From contig NZ_JAUJZH010000006.1 of the NCBI RefSeq assembly GCF_030486595.1, forward strand, positions 62,001 to 126,000: a stretch of DNA of 64,000 bases. The letters are read 5' to 3'. This stretch comes from Variovorax ginsengisoli. GTDB taxonomy: Bacteria > Pseudomonadota > Gammaproteobacteria > Burkholderiales > Burkholderiaceae_C. The position numbers and the translations under genes are program-made. Below the pieces are notes generated by a model. That model saw only the letters and a program-made list of their open reading frames with translations, was not told the origin of the DNA and did no database searches. Positions 27,219 to 36,959 of this stretch are shown here, piece after piece. The number at the start of each line of letters is the position of its first letter. Positions within the stretch are counted from its first letter, which is position 1.

Positions 27219-27240
27219 ATGCAATTGCATGCAGTGCATG
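27219..27240. promoter_or_regulatory. Overlapping palindromes upstream of the Rieske oxygenase gene
   Basis: Two perfect palindromes overlap: ATGCAATTGCAT (27219-27230) and CATGCA-G-TGCATG (27228-27240). They lie 34-55 bp before the chosen start of the oxygenase gene, a position suited to repression by the divergent GntR/FCD regulator. Confidence 0.55.
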
Positions 27241-27273
27241 TTTCCGACAGTCACCCCCACGATGGAGCACCCC

Positions 27274-28599
27274 ATGATCAGTGCAGAACAGAATGATTTC
27301 ATCACCCGGGTCGGCCGGGCCACCCCCGCCGGCACGCTGTTGCGCCGCTACTGGCAGCCAGTGGCGCTGGCCGACGAACTCGCCGGTCCGCGCCCGGTCA
27401 AGGCGGTACAGCTGATGGGCCAGCACTTCGTCCTGTTCCGCGACGAGCAGGGCCAGCTGGGCATGCTCGACCGCGACTGTCCGCACCGCGGCGCCGACCT
27501 GGCTTTCGGCCGCCTCGAGCACGGCGGCCTGCGCTGCCCCTTCCATGGCTGGCTGTTCGACGCCAAGGGCAACTGCCTCGAAACCCCCGCCGAGCCCGTG
27601 GGCAGCAAGCTCTGCACCCGCATCAAGCAGGCCGCCTATCCGGTGGTCGAGCGCGCCGGCACGGTGTTCGCCTACATCGGCGACGGCGAGCCGCCCGCGT
27701 TCCCCGATTTCGACTGTTTCGTGGCGCCCGACTCGCACACCTTCGCCTTCAAGGGCCTGTTCGAATGCAACTGGCTGCAGGCGCTCGAGGTCGGCATCGA
27801 CCCGGCGCATGCCTCGTACCTGCACCGCTTCTTCGAAGATGCCGACACCTCGGAGAGCTATGGCAAGCAGTTCCGCGGCGCCTCGGCCGACTCCGACATG
27901 CCGATCACCCAGGTGCTGCGCGAGTACGACCGCCCCGACATCAGCGTCGAGCCGACCGACTACGGCATGCGGCTGACCGCACTGCGCCAGCTGTCCGAAA
28001 CCCAGACCCATGTGCGGGTGACCAACGTGGTGTTCCCGCAGGCCTTCGTGATCCCGATGAGCGCCGAGATGACGATCTCGCAGTGGCACGTGCCGGTCGA
28101 CGACACGCACTGCTACTGGTATGCGATCTTCACCAGCTTCACCGGCCCGGTCGACAAGCAGCAGATGCGCGACCAGCGCCTGAAGCTCTACGAGCTGCCC
28201 GACTACACCTCGCGCAAGAACAAGCGCAACAACTACGGCTACAGCATCGACGAGCAGCTGAGCCAGACCTACACCGGCATGGGCGACGACATCAACGTGC
28301 ACGACCAGTGGGCGGTCGAGTCGCAGGGCCCGATCCAGGACCGCACGCGCGAGCACCTGGGCAGCACCGACAAGGGCATCATCACCTACCGCCGGATGCT
28401 GGTGCGGGCCATCGAGAGCACGCAGGCCGGCGAAACGGCGCCGATGCTGATCGACGCCGCGCAGGCCAGCGCGCTCACCGGGCCACCGTCGATCGACGGC
28501 ATCGGCGAAGCCGGCAACACCGACGGCTACTGGCAGAGCGCCGACCGCGAACGCCGCCTCAAGTCGGACTGGGCCTCGGCCCGTCTGGCCGCAGCCTGA
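27274..28599 (+). CDS. Rieske non-heme iron oxygenase, large (alpha) subunit
   Basis: The 441-residue protein has a Rieske [2Fe-2S] domain (Cys69-x-His71 ... Cys88-x2-His91) and a catalytic domain with the mononuclear-iron motif Asp176-x2-His179-x4-His184 (GIDPAHASYLH). Length and layout resemble the phthalate 4,5-dioxygenase/VanA group, which works as alpha-only trimers; no beta subunit gene is present. A ferredoxin and a ferredoxin reductase are encoded downstream in the same operon. I chose the ATG at 27274 because GGAG precedes it; an ATG at 27262 is also possible. The glutamine-synthetase-like and amidotransferase neighbours suggest the substrate is a gamma-glutamyl amide of an amine. 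Confidence 0.88.
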   Translation: MISAEQNDFITRVGRATPAGTLLRRYWQPVALADELAGPRPVKAVQLMGQHFVLFRDEQGQLGMLDRDCPHRGADLAFGRLEHGGLRCPFHGWLFDAKGNCLETPAEPVGSKLCTRIKQAAYPVVERAGTVFAYIGDGEPPAFPDFDCFVAPDSHTFAFKGLFECNWLQALEVGIDPAHASYLHRFFEDADTSESYGKQFRGASADSDMPITQVLREYDRPDISVEPTDYGMRLTALRQLSETQTHVRVTNVVFPQAFVIPMSAEMTISQWHVPVDDTHCYWYAIFTSFTGPVDKQQMRDQRLKLYELPDYTSRKNKRNNYGYSIDEQLSQTYTGMGDDINVHDQWAVESQGPIQDRTREHLGSTDKGIITYRRMLVRAIESTQAGETAPMLIDAAQASALTGPPSIDGIGEAGNTDGYWQSADRERRLKSDWASARLAAA

Positions 28600-28612
28600 G
28601 CACGCGCACGCC

Positions 28613-30052
28613 ATGAGCTCCTTTGTAGACCGCCACGGCCTCTGGTCCGACGACCAGCAGAAGCAGGCCCAGGAACTGGTGCGCCGCATCGACGCCGGCG
28701 AAGTCGATGTCGTGCGCTTCGCCTGGCCCGACCAGCACGGCTTGCTGCGCGGCAAGACCCTGGTCGCCAGCGAAGCCCGCGCCGCGCTGTGGGACGGCGT
28801 CAACCTCACCTCCACCCTGCTCGCCAAGGACACCTCGCACAAGACCGTGTTCCCGGTGTTCGCGGCCGGCGGCGGCTTCGCCATCGAAGGCTTCCAGGGC
28901 GGCGCCGACTTCACGGTCGTGGCCGACCCCGCCACCTTCAAGGTGCTGCCCTGGGCGCCGCGCTCGGGCTGGGTCCTGTGCGATGCGTATATGGCCGACG
29001 GCAGGCCCTGCCCCTATGCCACGCGACAGATCCTGCAGCGCGCGGTGAAGCAGCTCGACGCACTCGGCATGGACTTCATCGCCGGCCTCGAGGTCGAGTT
29101 CCACGTCTTCAAGCTCGAAGATCCGCGCATGGGCCTGGCCGATTCGGGCCAGCCCGGCGAGCCGCCGCGGGTGTCGCTGCTGTCGCACGGCCACCAGTAC
29201 CTGACCGAGCTGCGCTACGACCGGGTCGACGCCGTGATGGAGCTGCTGCGCTCGCAGCTGGTCGCGCTCGGCCTGCCGCTGCGCTCGCTCGAGATCGAGT
29301 TCGGCCCGAGCCAGTTCGAGCTGACCTTCGGCCCGACCGCCGGCGTGCTGCCGGCCGACACCATGGTGCTGCTGCGCAGCGCCATCAAGCAGATCTGCCA
29401 GCGCGCCGGCTACCACGCGACCTTCATGTGCCGGCCGAAGATTCCGAACGTGATGTCCAGCGGCTGGCACCTGCACCAGTCGCTGCGCCGCAAGAGCGAC
29501 GGGGTCAACGCCTTCATGCCGGCCGAGCCGGGACAGGACCTGAGCGAGATCGGCCTGCACTACCTCGGCGGCCTGAAGCAGCATGCCTGCGGCGCGGCGG
29601 CCCTGGCCAGCCCGACCATCAACGGCTACCGCCGCTTTCGGCCCTTCTCGCTGGCGCCGGACCGTGCCATCTGGGCCCGCGACAACCGCGGCGCGATGCT
29701 GCGCGTGCTGGGCGGCGCCGGGCAGAACGCGACCCGGATCGAGAACCGGGTCGGCGAGCCGACGGCCAACCCCTACCTCTACCTCGCGTCGCAGCTGTTC
29801 TCGGGCCTGGATGGCATGCGCAGCAAGACCGACCCCGGCCCGTCGGCCGACGCGCCCTACGAAACGCCGGCCGAGCAGCTGCCGCGCTCGCTCGGCGATG
29901 CGCTCGCCTGCCTGCGCGGCGACGAGATGCTCAACGCCCAGATGGGCAAGGCCTTCGTCGACTACCTCTGCCACATCAAGGAAGCGGAGATCGCCCGCTT
30001 CAACCTCGAAGTCAGCGAGTGGGAACACCGCGAGTACTTCGACATGTTCTGA
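28613..30052 (+). CDS. Glutamine-synthetase-like gamma-glutamyl-amine ligase
   Basis: The 479-residue protein carries the GS catalytic core: LEVEFHVFKLED (metal Glu), SLEIEFGPSQFELTF, the ATP/ammonia-site SGWHLHQSL (His286), NGYRRFRPFSLAP, and RIENRVGEPTANPYLY (Glu377). The N-terminal GS-beta-grasp region is present. Sequence style is that of PuuA/IpuC/AtdA1-type enzymes that ligate glutamate to amines other than ammonia, not of housekeeping GlnA. In this operon it would activate or protect an imported amine as its gamma-glutamyl amide before oxygenation. The amine is unknown. Confidence 0.82.
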   Translation: MSSFVDRHGLWSDDQQKQAQELVRRIDAGEVDVVRFAWPDQHGLLRGKTLVASEARAALWDGVNLTSTLLAKDTSHKTVFPVFAAGGGFAIEGFQGGADFTVVADPATFKVLPWAPRSGWVLCDAYMADGRPCPYATRQILQRAVKQLDALGMDFIAGLEVEFHVFKLEDPRMGLADSGQPGEPPRVSLLSHGHQYLTELRYDRVDAVMELLRSQLVALGLPLRSLEIEFGPSQFELTFGPTAGVLPADTMVLLRSAIKQICQRAGYHATFMCRPKIPNVMSSGWHLHQSLRRKSDGVNAFMPAEPGQDLSEIGLHYLGGLKQHACGAAALASPTINGYRRFRPFSLAPDRAIWARDNRGAMLRVLGGAGQNATRIENRVGEPTANPYLYLASQLFSGLDGMRSKTDPGPSADAPYETPAEQLPRSLGDALACLRGDEMLNAQMGKAFVDYLCHIKEAEIARFNLEVSEWEHREYFDMF

Positions 30053-30063
30053 CGCTGCCCGAC

Positions 30064-30387
30064 ATGCCCACGATCCACTACATCCTGAAAGACGGCAGCA
30101 GCCGCAGCGTCGACGCCAAGCCCGGCTCCAGCGTGATGGAGAACGCCATCCGCGGCAACGTGCGCGGCATCGACGCCGAATGCGGCGGCTCCTGCTCCTG
30201 TGCCACCTGCCACGTCTATGTCGACGAGGCCTTCACCGACCGCCTGCCGCCGGCCGACGAGATGGAAAGCGAGCTGCTCGATGGCGTCGCCTCCGAGCGC
30301 CGCCCGGGCAGCCGCCTGAGCTGCCAGCTCACGGTGACCGCCGAGCTGGACGGCCTGACCGTGCGCATCCCCGAGACCCAGAGCTGA
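30064..30387 (+). CDS. Putidaredoxin-type [2Fe-2S] ferredoxin
   Basis: The 107-residue protein contains the plant/adrenodoxin-type cluster motif Cys-x5-Cys-x2-Cys (ECGGSCSCATCHVYV) and the fourth cysteine in LSCQL, with the LPPADEMESELLDG helix typical of putidaredoxin relatives. It passes electrons from the reductase encoded next to the Rieske oxygenase. It starts 11 bp after the ligase gene and its stop overlaps the reductase start (TGATG). Confidence 0.9.
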   Translation: MPTIHYILKDGSSRSVDAKPGSSVMENAIRGNVRGIDAECGGSCSCATCHVYVDEAFTDRLPPADEMESELLDGVASERRPGSRLSCQLTVTAELDGLTVRIPETQS

Positions 30388-31619
30388 TGGCCGCCGCCCA
30401 CCCCCTGGTGATCGTCGGCGCGTCCTATGCCGGCGTCCAGCTGGCCGCCAGCGCGCGCGAGCTCGGCTTCGAGGAGCGCATCGTCATCGTCGGCGACGAG
30501 GTCCACGCGCCCTACCAGCGCCCGCCCCTGTCCAAGGGCCTGCTGACCGGCAAGACCAGCGTCGACAACCTGGCTTTGCGCGGCCCCGATTTCTTCGCCC
30601 AGAACGCCATCGATCTGATGCTCGGCCGGCGTGCCACCGCGCTCGACCCCGGGGCGCGCAGCGTGCGGCTCGACGATGGCGCCGTGCTCGACTACGGCTG
30701 GCTCGCGCTGGCGACCGGTGCACGCTGCCGGCCCTTCGCGCTCCCGGGCTCGACGCTCGAAGGCGTGCTCGACCTGCGCACGCTCGACGATGCGCTGCGG
30801 ATCGCCGACGCCGCCGGGCGCACCGAGCGCGCCTGCGTGATCGGCGGCGGCTTCATCGGCCTGGAGGTGGCGTCGGCGCTGCGCGCGCGCGGCGCCGAGG
30901 TCACCGTGGTCGAGGCCCAGCCGCACCTGCTGGCACGCGCATTTCCGCAGCTGATGTCGTCCTATGTCGAGAACGCGCATCGCCGCCGCGGCGTCGCGCT
31001 GCTGACCGGCCGCGGCGTGCGGGCGCTGCACGGCGCACAGGGCCGCGTGGCCGCGGTCGAGCTCGACGACGGCACCCGCATCGATTGCGACCTGGTCGTC
31101 CTCGGCATCGGCGTGCTGCCCAACGCCGAGCTGGCGCAGCAGGCCGGCATCGCGGTCGACAACGGCATCGTCGTCGACATGCTGGGCCGCACGTCGGCGC
31201 CGCGGGTGCTGGCCGCGGGCGACGTCGCCAGCATGGCGCTGCCGCCCGCACCCGGCGTGCCGGCGCGCATGCGGCTCGAGTCGATCCAGTCGGCCAACGA
31301 CGGCGCCCGCGCGCTGGCCTCCCTGGTGGTCGGCCGCGAGGCGCCCTGCACCGCGGTGCCCTGGTTCTGGAGCGACCAGTTCGACCTCAAGCTGCAGATG
31401 ACCGGCCTGGCCGCGCCCGGCGACGAAGTCGTGCTGCGCGGCGACATGGCCAGCGATCGCTTCAGCGTGTTCTACCTGCGGCAAGGCACACTCGTGGCCG
31501 CCCACTCGGTGAACAAGCCGGCCGAGCACATGCAAAGCCGCAAGCTGATCGGCGCCCGTGCCCGCCTCGGTGCCGACCAGCTCGCCGACCCCTCTTTCGA
31601 CCTCAAGACGGTCGCCTGA
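30387..31619 (+). CDS. FAD-dependent ferredoxin reductase
   Basis: The 410-residue protein of the putidaredoxin/BphA4-reductase group has an N-terminal FAD motif (VIVGASYAGVQLA), PYQRPPLSKGLLTG, the NADH motif VIGGGFIGLEVASALRARG, and the FAD-binding RVLAAGDVAS. The C-terminal domain has PWFWSDQFDLKLQMTG, typical of oxygenase-coupled ferredoxin reductases. It takes electrons from NADH to the upstream ferredoxin. Separate ferredoxin and reductase genes distinguish this system from phthalate dioxygenases, which use a fused reductase. Confidence 0.9.
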   Translation: MAAAHPLVIVGASYAGVQLAASARELGFEERIVIVGDEVHAPYQRPPLSKGLLTGKTSVDNLALRGPDFFAQNAIDLMLGRRATALDPGARSVRLDDGAVLDYGWLALATGARCRPFALPGSTLEGVLDLRTLDDALRIADAAGRTERACVIGGGFIGLEVASALRARGAEVTVVEAQPHLLARAFPQLMSSYVENAHRRRGVALLTGRGVRALHGAQGRVAAVELDDGTRIDCDLVVLGIGVLPNAELAQQAGIAVDNGIVVDMLGRTSAPRVLAAGDVASMALPPAPGVPARMRLESIQSANDGARALASLVVGREAPCTAVPWFWSDQFDLKLQMTGLAAPGDEVVLRGDMASDRFSVFYLRQGTLVAAHSVNKPAEHMQSRKLIGARARLGADQLADPSFDLKTVA

Positions 31620-31668
31620 TCACCCCTTGCCCGCCGGCTCGCCGGCTTCCCTGAACGGAGCTTCCCCG

Positions 31669-32862
31669 ATGATGATGAACAAGAGAAACGCGCTCGCCAC
31701 CCTGACCCTGGCCTGCCTCGGCGCCTTCGGTGCCATGTCCGCGCAGGCGGCCGACGAGCCGCTTCGCATCGGCCTGATCGCGACCTACTCCGGCCCCTAT
31801 GCCGACTACGGCCGCCAGTTCGACGCCGGCGTCGCGCTCTACCTCAAGGAACACGGCGGCAAGATCGCCGGCCGCACGGTCGAGGTCATCAAGAAGGACA
31901 CCGCCGGCCCGGCGCCCGATGCCGCCAAGCGGATCGCCCAGGAGCTGGTGGTGCGCGACAAGGTGAGCGTGCTCACCGGCCTCGACTTCAGCCCCAACGC
32001 CTACGCGGTGGCGGCGATCGCCACCCAGGCCAAGATCCCGACCCTGGTGATGAACGCGGCCTCCTCCGCGATCACGGCCAGCTCGCCCTACGTGGCGCGC
32101 CTGTCGTTCACCGTGCAGCAGGTCACCGACCCGATGGCACGCTGGATGGTCAAGCAGGGCGTGAAGGAGGCCTATACCGTGGTGGCCGACTACGCCTCGG
32201 GCACCGACGCCGAGACCGCGTTCAAGAAGGCCTTCACGGCCCAGGGCGGCAAGGTGGTCGGCGAAGTCCGCACGCCGATGAACAACCCCGACTTCTCGGC
32301 CTACGTGCAGCGCATCAAGGACGCCAGGCCGCAGGCGGTGTTCTTCTTCTTTCCGTCGGGCGTGATGCCGCCGGCCTTCCTCAAGGTCTGGAAGGAGCGC
32401 GGCATGGAAGAAGCCGGCATCAAGCTCTACGCCACCGGCGAAGCCACCGACGACAGCTACCTCGACGCCACCGGCGACGTGGCGCTGGGCCTGGTCACGA
32501 GCCATCACTATTCGTACGCCCATGCGTCGCCGAAGAACCAGAAGTTCGTCAAGGACTTCGCCGCCGAGTTCGGCACCAAGCTGCGCCCGAGCTACTTCGC
32601 GGTCACGGCCTACGACACGATGGCCGCCATCGACCTGGCGCTCGCCAAGACCAAGGGCGAGCTCTCGGGCGACAAGTTCATGGACGCGCTCAAGGGGCTG
32701 AAGTTCGAGAGCCCGCGCGGCCCGATCGAGATCGACCCCGCCACCCGCGACATCGTGCAGACGGTCTACATCCGCAAGACCGAACGGGTCAAGGGCGAAC
32801 TGGTGAACGTCGAGTTCGACAAGTTCGAGCGCGTCAAGGACCCGGCCAAGGAAAGCCAGTAA
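31669..32862 (+). CDS. Branched-chain-type ABC transporter substrate-binding protein
   Basis: The 397-residue type I periplasmic binding protein has a Sec signal peptide (cleavage after MSAQAA) and the LivK-like opening LRIGLIATYSGPYADYGRQ, followed by the two-lobe Peripla_BP_6 pattern. ATG 31669 follows GGAG with suitable spacing. LivK-type proteins linked to catabolic operons often bind aromatic or amine compounds instead of leucine. Here it probably captures the amine or amide used by the operon. Confidence 0.85.
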   Translation: MMMNKRNALATLTLACLGAFGAMSAQAADEPLRIGLIATYSGPYADYGRQFDAGVALYLKEHGGKIAGRTVEVIKKDTAGPAPDAAKRIAQELVVRDKVSVLTGLDFSPNAYAVAAIATQAKIPTLVMNAASSAITASSPYVARLSFTVQQVTDPMARWMVKQGVKEAYTVVADYASGTDAETAFKKAFTAQGGKVVGEVRTPMNNPDFSAYVQRIKDARPQAVFFFFPSGVMPPAFLKVWKERGMEEAGIKLYATGEATDDSYLDATGDVALGLVTSHHYSYAHASPKNQKFVKDFAAEFGTKLRPSYFAVTAYDTMAAIDLALAKTKGELSGDKFMDALKGLKFESPRGPIEIDPATRDIVQTVYIRKTERVKGELVNVEFDKFERVKDPAKESQ

Positions 32863-32899
32863 CCGGCACCAGCCGGCCGCCAGCAGCAACGGGAAATCC

Positions 32900-33760
32900 A
32901 TGGGAATCGTGATCTTCGACGGAGTGGCCTACGGCATGCTCCTGTTCCTCATCGGGGTGGGCCTGTCCATCACGATGGGCCTCATGAACTTCGTCAACCT
33001 CGCGCACGGCACGTTCGCGATGGTCGGCGGCTACGCCGCAAGTGTTCTGATGAACCACTTCGGCGTCGGCTTCTTCCCGTCGCTGGCGGCGGCCTTCATC
33101 GCCGCCGCGCTGGTCGGCGCGGTGCTCGAGTTCTCCTTCTACCGCCGGCTCTACCGCGCCCATCCGCTCGACCAGGTGCTGCTGTCGATCGGCATCGTGT
33201 TCGTCTCGGTCGCCGTGTTCACGTATTTCTTCGGCCCGACCATGCAGGCCTTCCAGCTGCCGCCGCTGCTGGACGGCCGGGTGTCGCTGCTCGGGCTGGA
33301 GGTGGGACGCTACCGCCTGTTCCTGATCCTCTGCGGCGTGGCGGTGCTGGCGGCCCTGCTGGGGGTGCTCGGCAAGACCCGCTACGGCGCGATGGTGCGG
33401 GCCGCGGTCGACAACCAGCGCGTCGCCGGCGGCACCGGCATCCACGTGCAGCGCCTGTTCTTCCTGACCTTCTCGCTGGGCTGCGGGCTGGCGGGCCTCG
33501 GCGGCGCGCTGAGCCTCGGCATGCTCGGGCTCGAGCCCTCGTTCCCGCTCAAGTACCTCGTGTACTTCCTGATCGTCGTCTGCGTCGGCGGCGCCGGCAC
33601 CATCACCGGCCCCTTCGTGGCCGCGCTGCTGGTCGGCATCGTCGATGTCGCAGGCAAGTACTACCTGCCGGAAGCCGGCGCATTCCTCATCTACGTCGTC
33701 ATGATCATCATGTTGCTAGCACGGCCCAACGGCATCATCCCGCGCAAGGGCCTGGCATGA
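32900..33760 (+). CDS. Branched-chain-type ABC transporter permease, LivH-like
   Basis: The 286-residue inner-membrane protein has about eight helices and the LivH pattern: GLSITMGLMNFVNLAHG near the N-terminus, and GGAGTITGPFVAALLVGIVD near the C-terminus. It forms the membrane channel with the LivM-like protein whose start overlaps its stop by 4 bp (ATGA). Confidence 0.9.
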   Translation: MGIVIFDGVAYGMLLFLIGVGLSITMGLMNFVNLAHGTFAMVGGYAASVLMNHFGVGFFPSLAAAFIAAALVGAVLEFSFYRRLYRAHPLDQVLLSIGIVFVSVAVFTYFFGPTMQAFQLPPLLDGRVSLLGLEVGRYRLFLILCGVAVLAALLGVLGKTRYGAMVRAAVDNQRVAGGTGIHVQRLFFLTFSLGCGLAGLGGALSLGMLGLEPSFPLKYLVYFLIVVCVGGAGTITGPFVAALLVGIVDVAGKYYLPEAGAFLIYVVMIIMLLARPNGIIPRKGLA

Positions 33761-34719
33761 AGCCGCTCGCACTGTCCCCCGCCCGCCTGCGAGGCATCGA
33801 GGTCTTCTTCTGGCTCGCACTGGCTTCGAGCTTCTTCCTGCTGCCCGACAAGCTCACGCTGATGAGCCAGATCGTGATCTTCGGCCTGTTCGCGGTCTCG
33901 CTGGACATGGCGCTCGGCTACGCCGGCATCCTCACGGTGGGCCATGCGGCCTTCTTCGGCGCCGGCGCCTATGCCGCCGGGCTGCTGGCCAGGCACGGCT
34001 GGAGCGAGCCCTTCAGCGGCCTGCTGTTCGCCCTGCTGCTGTGCGTCGCGCTCGGCTATGTGCTGAGCTACCTGGTGGTGCGCGGCGCCGACCTCACGCG
34101 GCTCATGATCACCATCGGCGTGTGCATGCTGCTGGCCGAGCTGGCCAACCGGCTGTCGTCGATCACCGGCGGCACCGACGGCCTGCAGGGCGTGGTGATC
34201 GCGCCGGTGCTCGGGCTGTTCGAGTTCGACCTGTACGGCAAGACCGCTTTCGCCTATGCGTACGGCGTGGTGCTGGTGGTCTTTCTCGGCGTGCGGCTGG
34301 TGCTGCGCTCGCCGTTCGGGCTCACGCTGCGTGGCATCCACGACAGCCGCAAGCGCATGCTGGCGATCGGCTCGCCGGTCGAGGCCCGCCTGCGCCTGGC
34401 CTATGCGCTGTCGGCCGGCGTGGCCGGCATCGCCGGCGCGCTGCTGGCCCAGACCACGCAGTTCGTCGGCATCGAATCGATCGGCTTCAACCGCTCGGCC
34501 GAGGTGCTGATCATCCTCGTGCTCGGCGGCACCGGCCGGCTGTACGGCGGCATGATCGGCGCGATCGTCTACATGCTGGTGCACGACTGGTTCGCCGATC
34601 TCAATCCGCAGTACTGGATGTTCTGGCTTGGCATCTTCCTGATCGCCGCCGTCATGCTGGGCCGCGGCGGGATCATGGGCGCGCTGTCTCGGCTGGTGAA
34701 GACCGGGAGGGCGTCATGA
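33757..34719 (+). CDS. Branched-chain-type ABC transporter permease, LivM-like
   Basis: The 320-residue membrane protein carries LDMALGYAGILTVGHAAFFGAGAYAAG, TGGTDGL, GIHDSRKRMLAIG (coupling-helix region contacting the ATPases) and GGTGRLYGGMIGA. It overlaps both neighbours by 4 bp, so the importer genes are translationally coupled. Confidence 0.9.
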   Translation: MKPLALSPARLRGIEVFFWLALASSFFLLPDKLTLMSQIVIFGLFAVSLDMALGYAGILTVGHAAFFGAGAYAAGLLARHGWSEPFSGLLFALLLCVALGYVLSYLVVRGADLTRLMITIGVCMLLAELANRLSSITGGTDGLQGVVIAPVLGLFEFDLYGKTAFAYAYGVVLVVFLGVRLVLRSPFGLTLRGIHDSRKRMLAIGSPVEARLRLAYALSAGVAGIAGALLAQTTQFVGIESIGFNRSAEVLIILVLGGTGRLYGGMIGAIVYMLVHDWFADLNPQYWMFWLGIFLIAAVMLGRGGIMGALSRLVKTGRAS

Positions 34720-35463
34720 GCGCCGTACTGCGCACGCGCGGCCTCGGCATCTCCTTCGGCGCCTTCCGCGCGGTCGACGACGTCAACCTGACGCTCGAAC
34801 CCGGTGCCCGCCAGGCCCTGATCGGCCCCAACGGCGCCGGCAAGACGACACTGATCAACCTGCTGACGGGCGTCTTCAAGCCAACCCACGGAACGATCCA
34901 CATGGGCGAGCGCGAGCTCACCGCGCTCAGCGCCGACAAGCGCGCCCGCATGGGGCTGGCGCGCACCTTCCAGATCAACACGCTGTTCCCGAGCCTCACG
35001 CCGCTGCTGTCGGTGGTGCTCGCGATCAGCGAGCGCGACGGCCTGGGCGCCGTCTGGTGGCGCCCGCTCAAGCGCAACAAGGCGGCGTTCGACGAAGCGC
35101 ATGCGCTGCTCGGCCGACTCAAGCTCGACGCGCTGGCCGACGTGCCGGTGGCCGAACTCGCCTACGGCAAGCAGCGCCTGCTCGAGATTGCGCTCGCGAT
35201 GGCCGCCCGGCCCCGGATCCTGCTGCTCGACGAGCCCGCCGCCGGCGTGCCCGAGGACGAGAGCGGCGAACTCTTCGAAGCCATCGCCGAACTGCCGCAG
35301 GACATCAGCGTGCTGTTCATCGAACACGACATGAACCTCGTCTTCCGTTTCTCGCGCCGGATCTCGGTGCTGGTCGCCGGCCGGATCCTCACCGAGGGCA
35401 GCCCGGCGGAGATCGGCCGCGACCCGCGGGTGCGCGAGGTCTATCTCGGCCATGGAGCTGCGC

Positions 35464-35471
<8 letters not shown>
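34716..35471 (+). CDS. Branched-chain-type ABC transporter ATPase, LivG-like
   Basis: The 251-residue ATPase has Walker A GPNGAGKTT, the LivG-style signature AYGKQRLLEIALAMA in place of LSGGQ, Walker B ILLLDEPAAG, and switch region FIEHDMNLVF. It powers the importer with the LivF-like partner. Its 3' end overlaps the LivF-like gene by 8 bp. Confidence 0.92.
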
Positions 35472-36183
<712 letters not shown>

Positions 36184-36196
36184 GGGGTCGGCGCCG

Positions 36197-36919
36197 ATGA
36201 AGCCGATCGCGGTCTTCCAGCACACCGAGGTGGGGGCACCGGGCGCGGTGCTGCCGATCCTCGGGGCCCTGGGCCGCGAGGTGGAGATGGTGCGCATCGT
36301 CGACGGCCAGGCGGTCCCTGCGGACGCTTCGCGCTTCAGCGGCCTGGTCTTCATGGGCGGCTACATGGGCGCGCACGACCCGCTGCCTTGGATCGCACAG
36401 GAGCTTGCCCTGATCCGCGACGCCGATGCGCGCGGCATCCCGGTTGCCGGCCATTGCCTGGGAAGCCAGCTGGTGGCGCTCGCGCTGGGAGGCGAAGTCC
36501 ATCCGCACGACCGGCCCGAGATCGGCTGGTGCGAGATCACCGCGGAAGCCAGCGACACGGCGCGTGCGTGGTGGGGCGAGGAGCACGCGGGCAAGGTGCT
36601 TCAGACCTTCCAGTGGCACGCCGACACCTTCACGCCCCCGCCCGGCGCGGTCCCGCTGGCGCGCGGCGCCTGTTGCGCCAACCAGGCCTTCGTGCTGCGC
36701 GACCGGCATCTGCTGGTGCAGTCTCACCTCGAGATGACGCCTGCACTGGTCGAGCTGTCGATGGCGCGCAACGGCCAGCAGTTGGTTCGGCAGAACGCGC
36801 TCGCGAATCCGGCGGCGAGCGCCGGCGGCGACCTGCTGAACGATCTGCCGAAGCGCACGCAGGAAATGCACGCGTTGCTGGGGCGGCTCTATGCACGATG
36901 GGTGGTGGGCTGCGGGTGA
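36197..36919 (+). CDS. Class I glutamine amidotransferase-like gamma-glutamyl hydrolase
   Basis: The 240-residue single-domain protein has a class I GATase triad: Cys87 in GHCLGSQL, His177 and Glu179 in QSHLEMTP, plus the FQWHADTF segment. There is no fused synthase domain. In an operon with a GS-like ligase such proteins (PuuD, IpuF, AtdA2) hydrolyse or process gamma-glutamyl amides, returning glutamate and the product amine. Its position at the end of the Rieske/ligase/importer operon supports that role here. The exact substrate is inferred only. Confidence 0.8.
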   Translation: MKPIAVFQHTEVGAPGAVLPILGALGREVEMVRIVDGQAVPADASRFSGLVFMGGYMGAHDPLPWIAQELALIRDADARGIPVAGHCLGSQLVALALGGEVHPHDRPEIGWCEITAEASDTARAWWGEEHAGKVLQTFQWHADTFTPPPGAVPLARGACCANQAFVLRDRHLLVQSHLEMTPALVELSMARNGQQLVRQNALANPAASAGGDLLNDLPKRTQEMHALLGRLYARWVVGCG

Positions 36920-36959
36920 CCCGCTCGGGGCGCGCATTGCGAAGTGGAATCCGAGGGGA

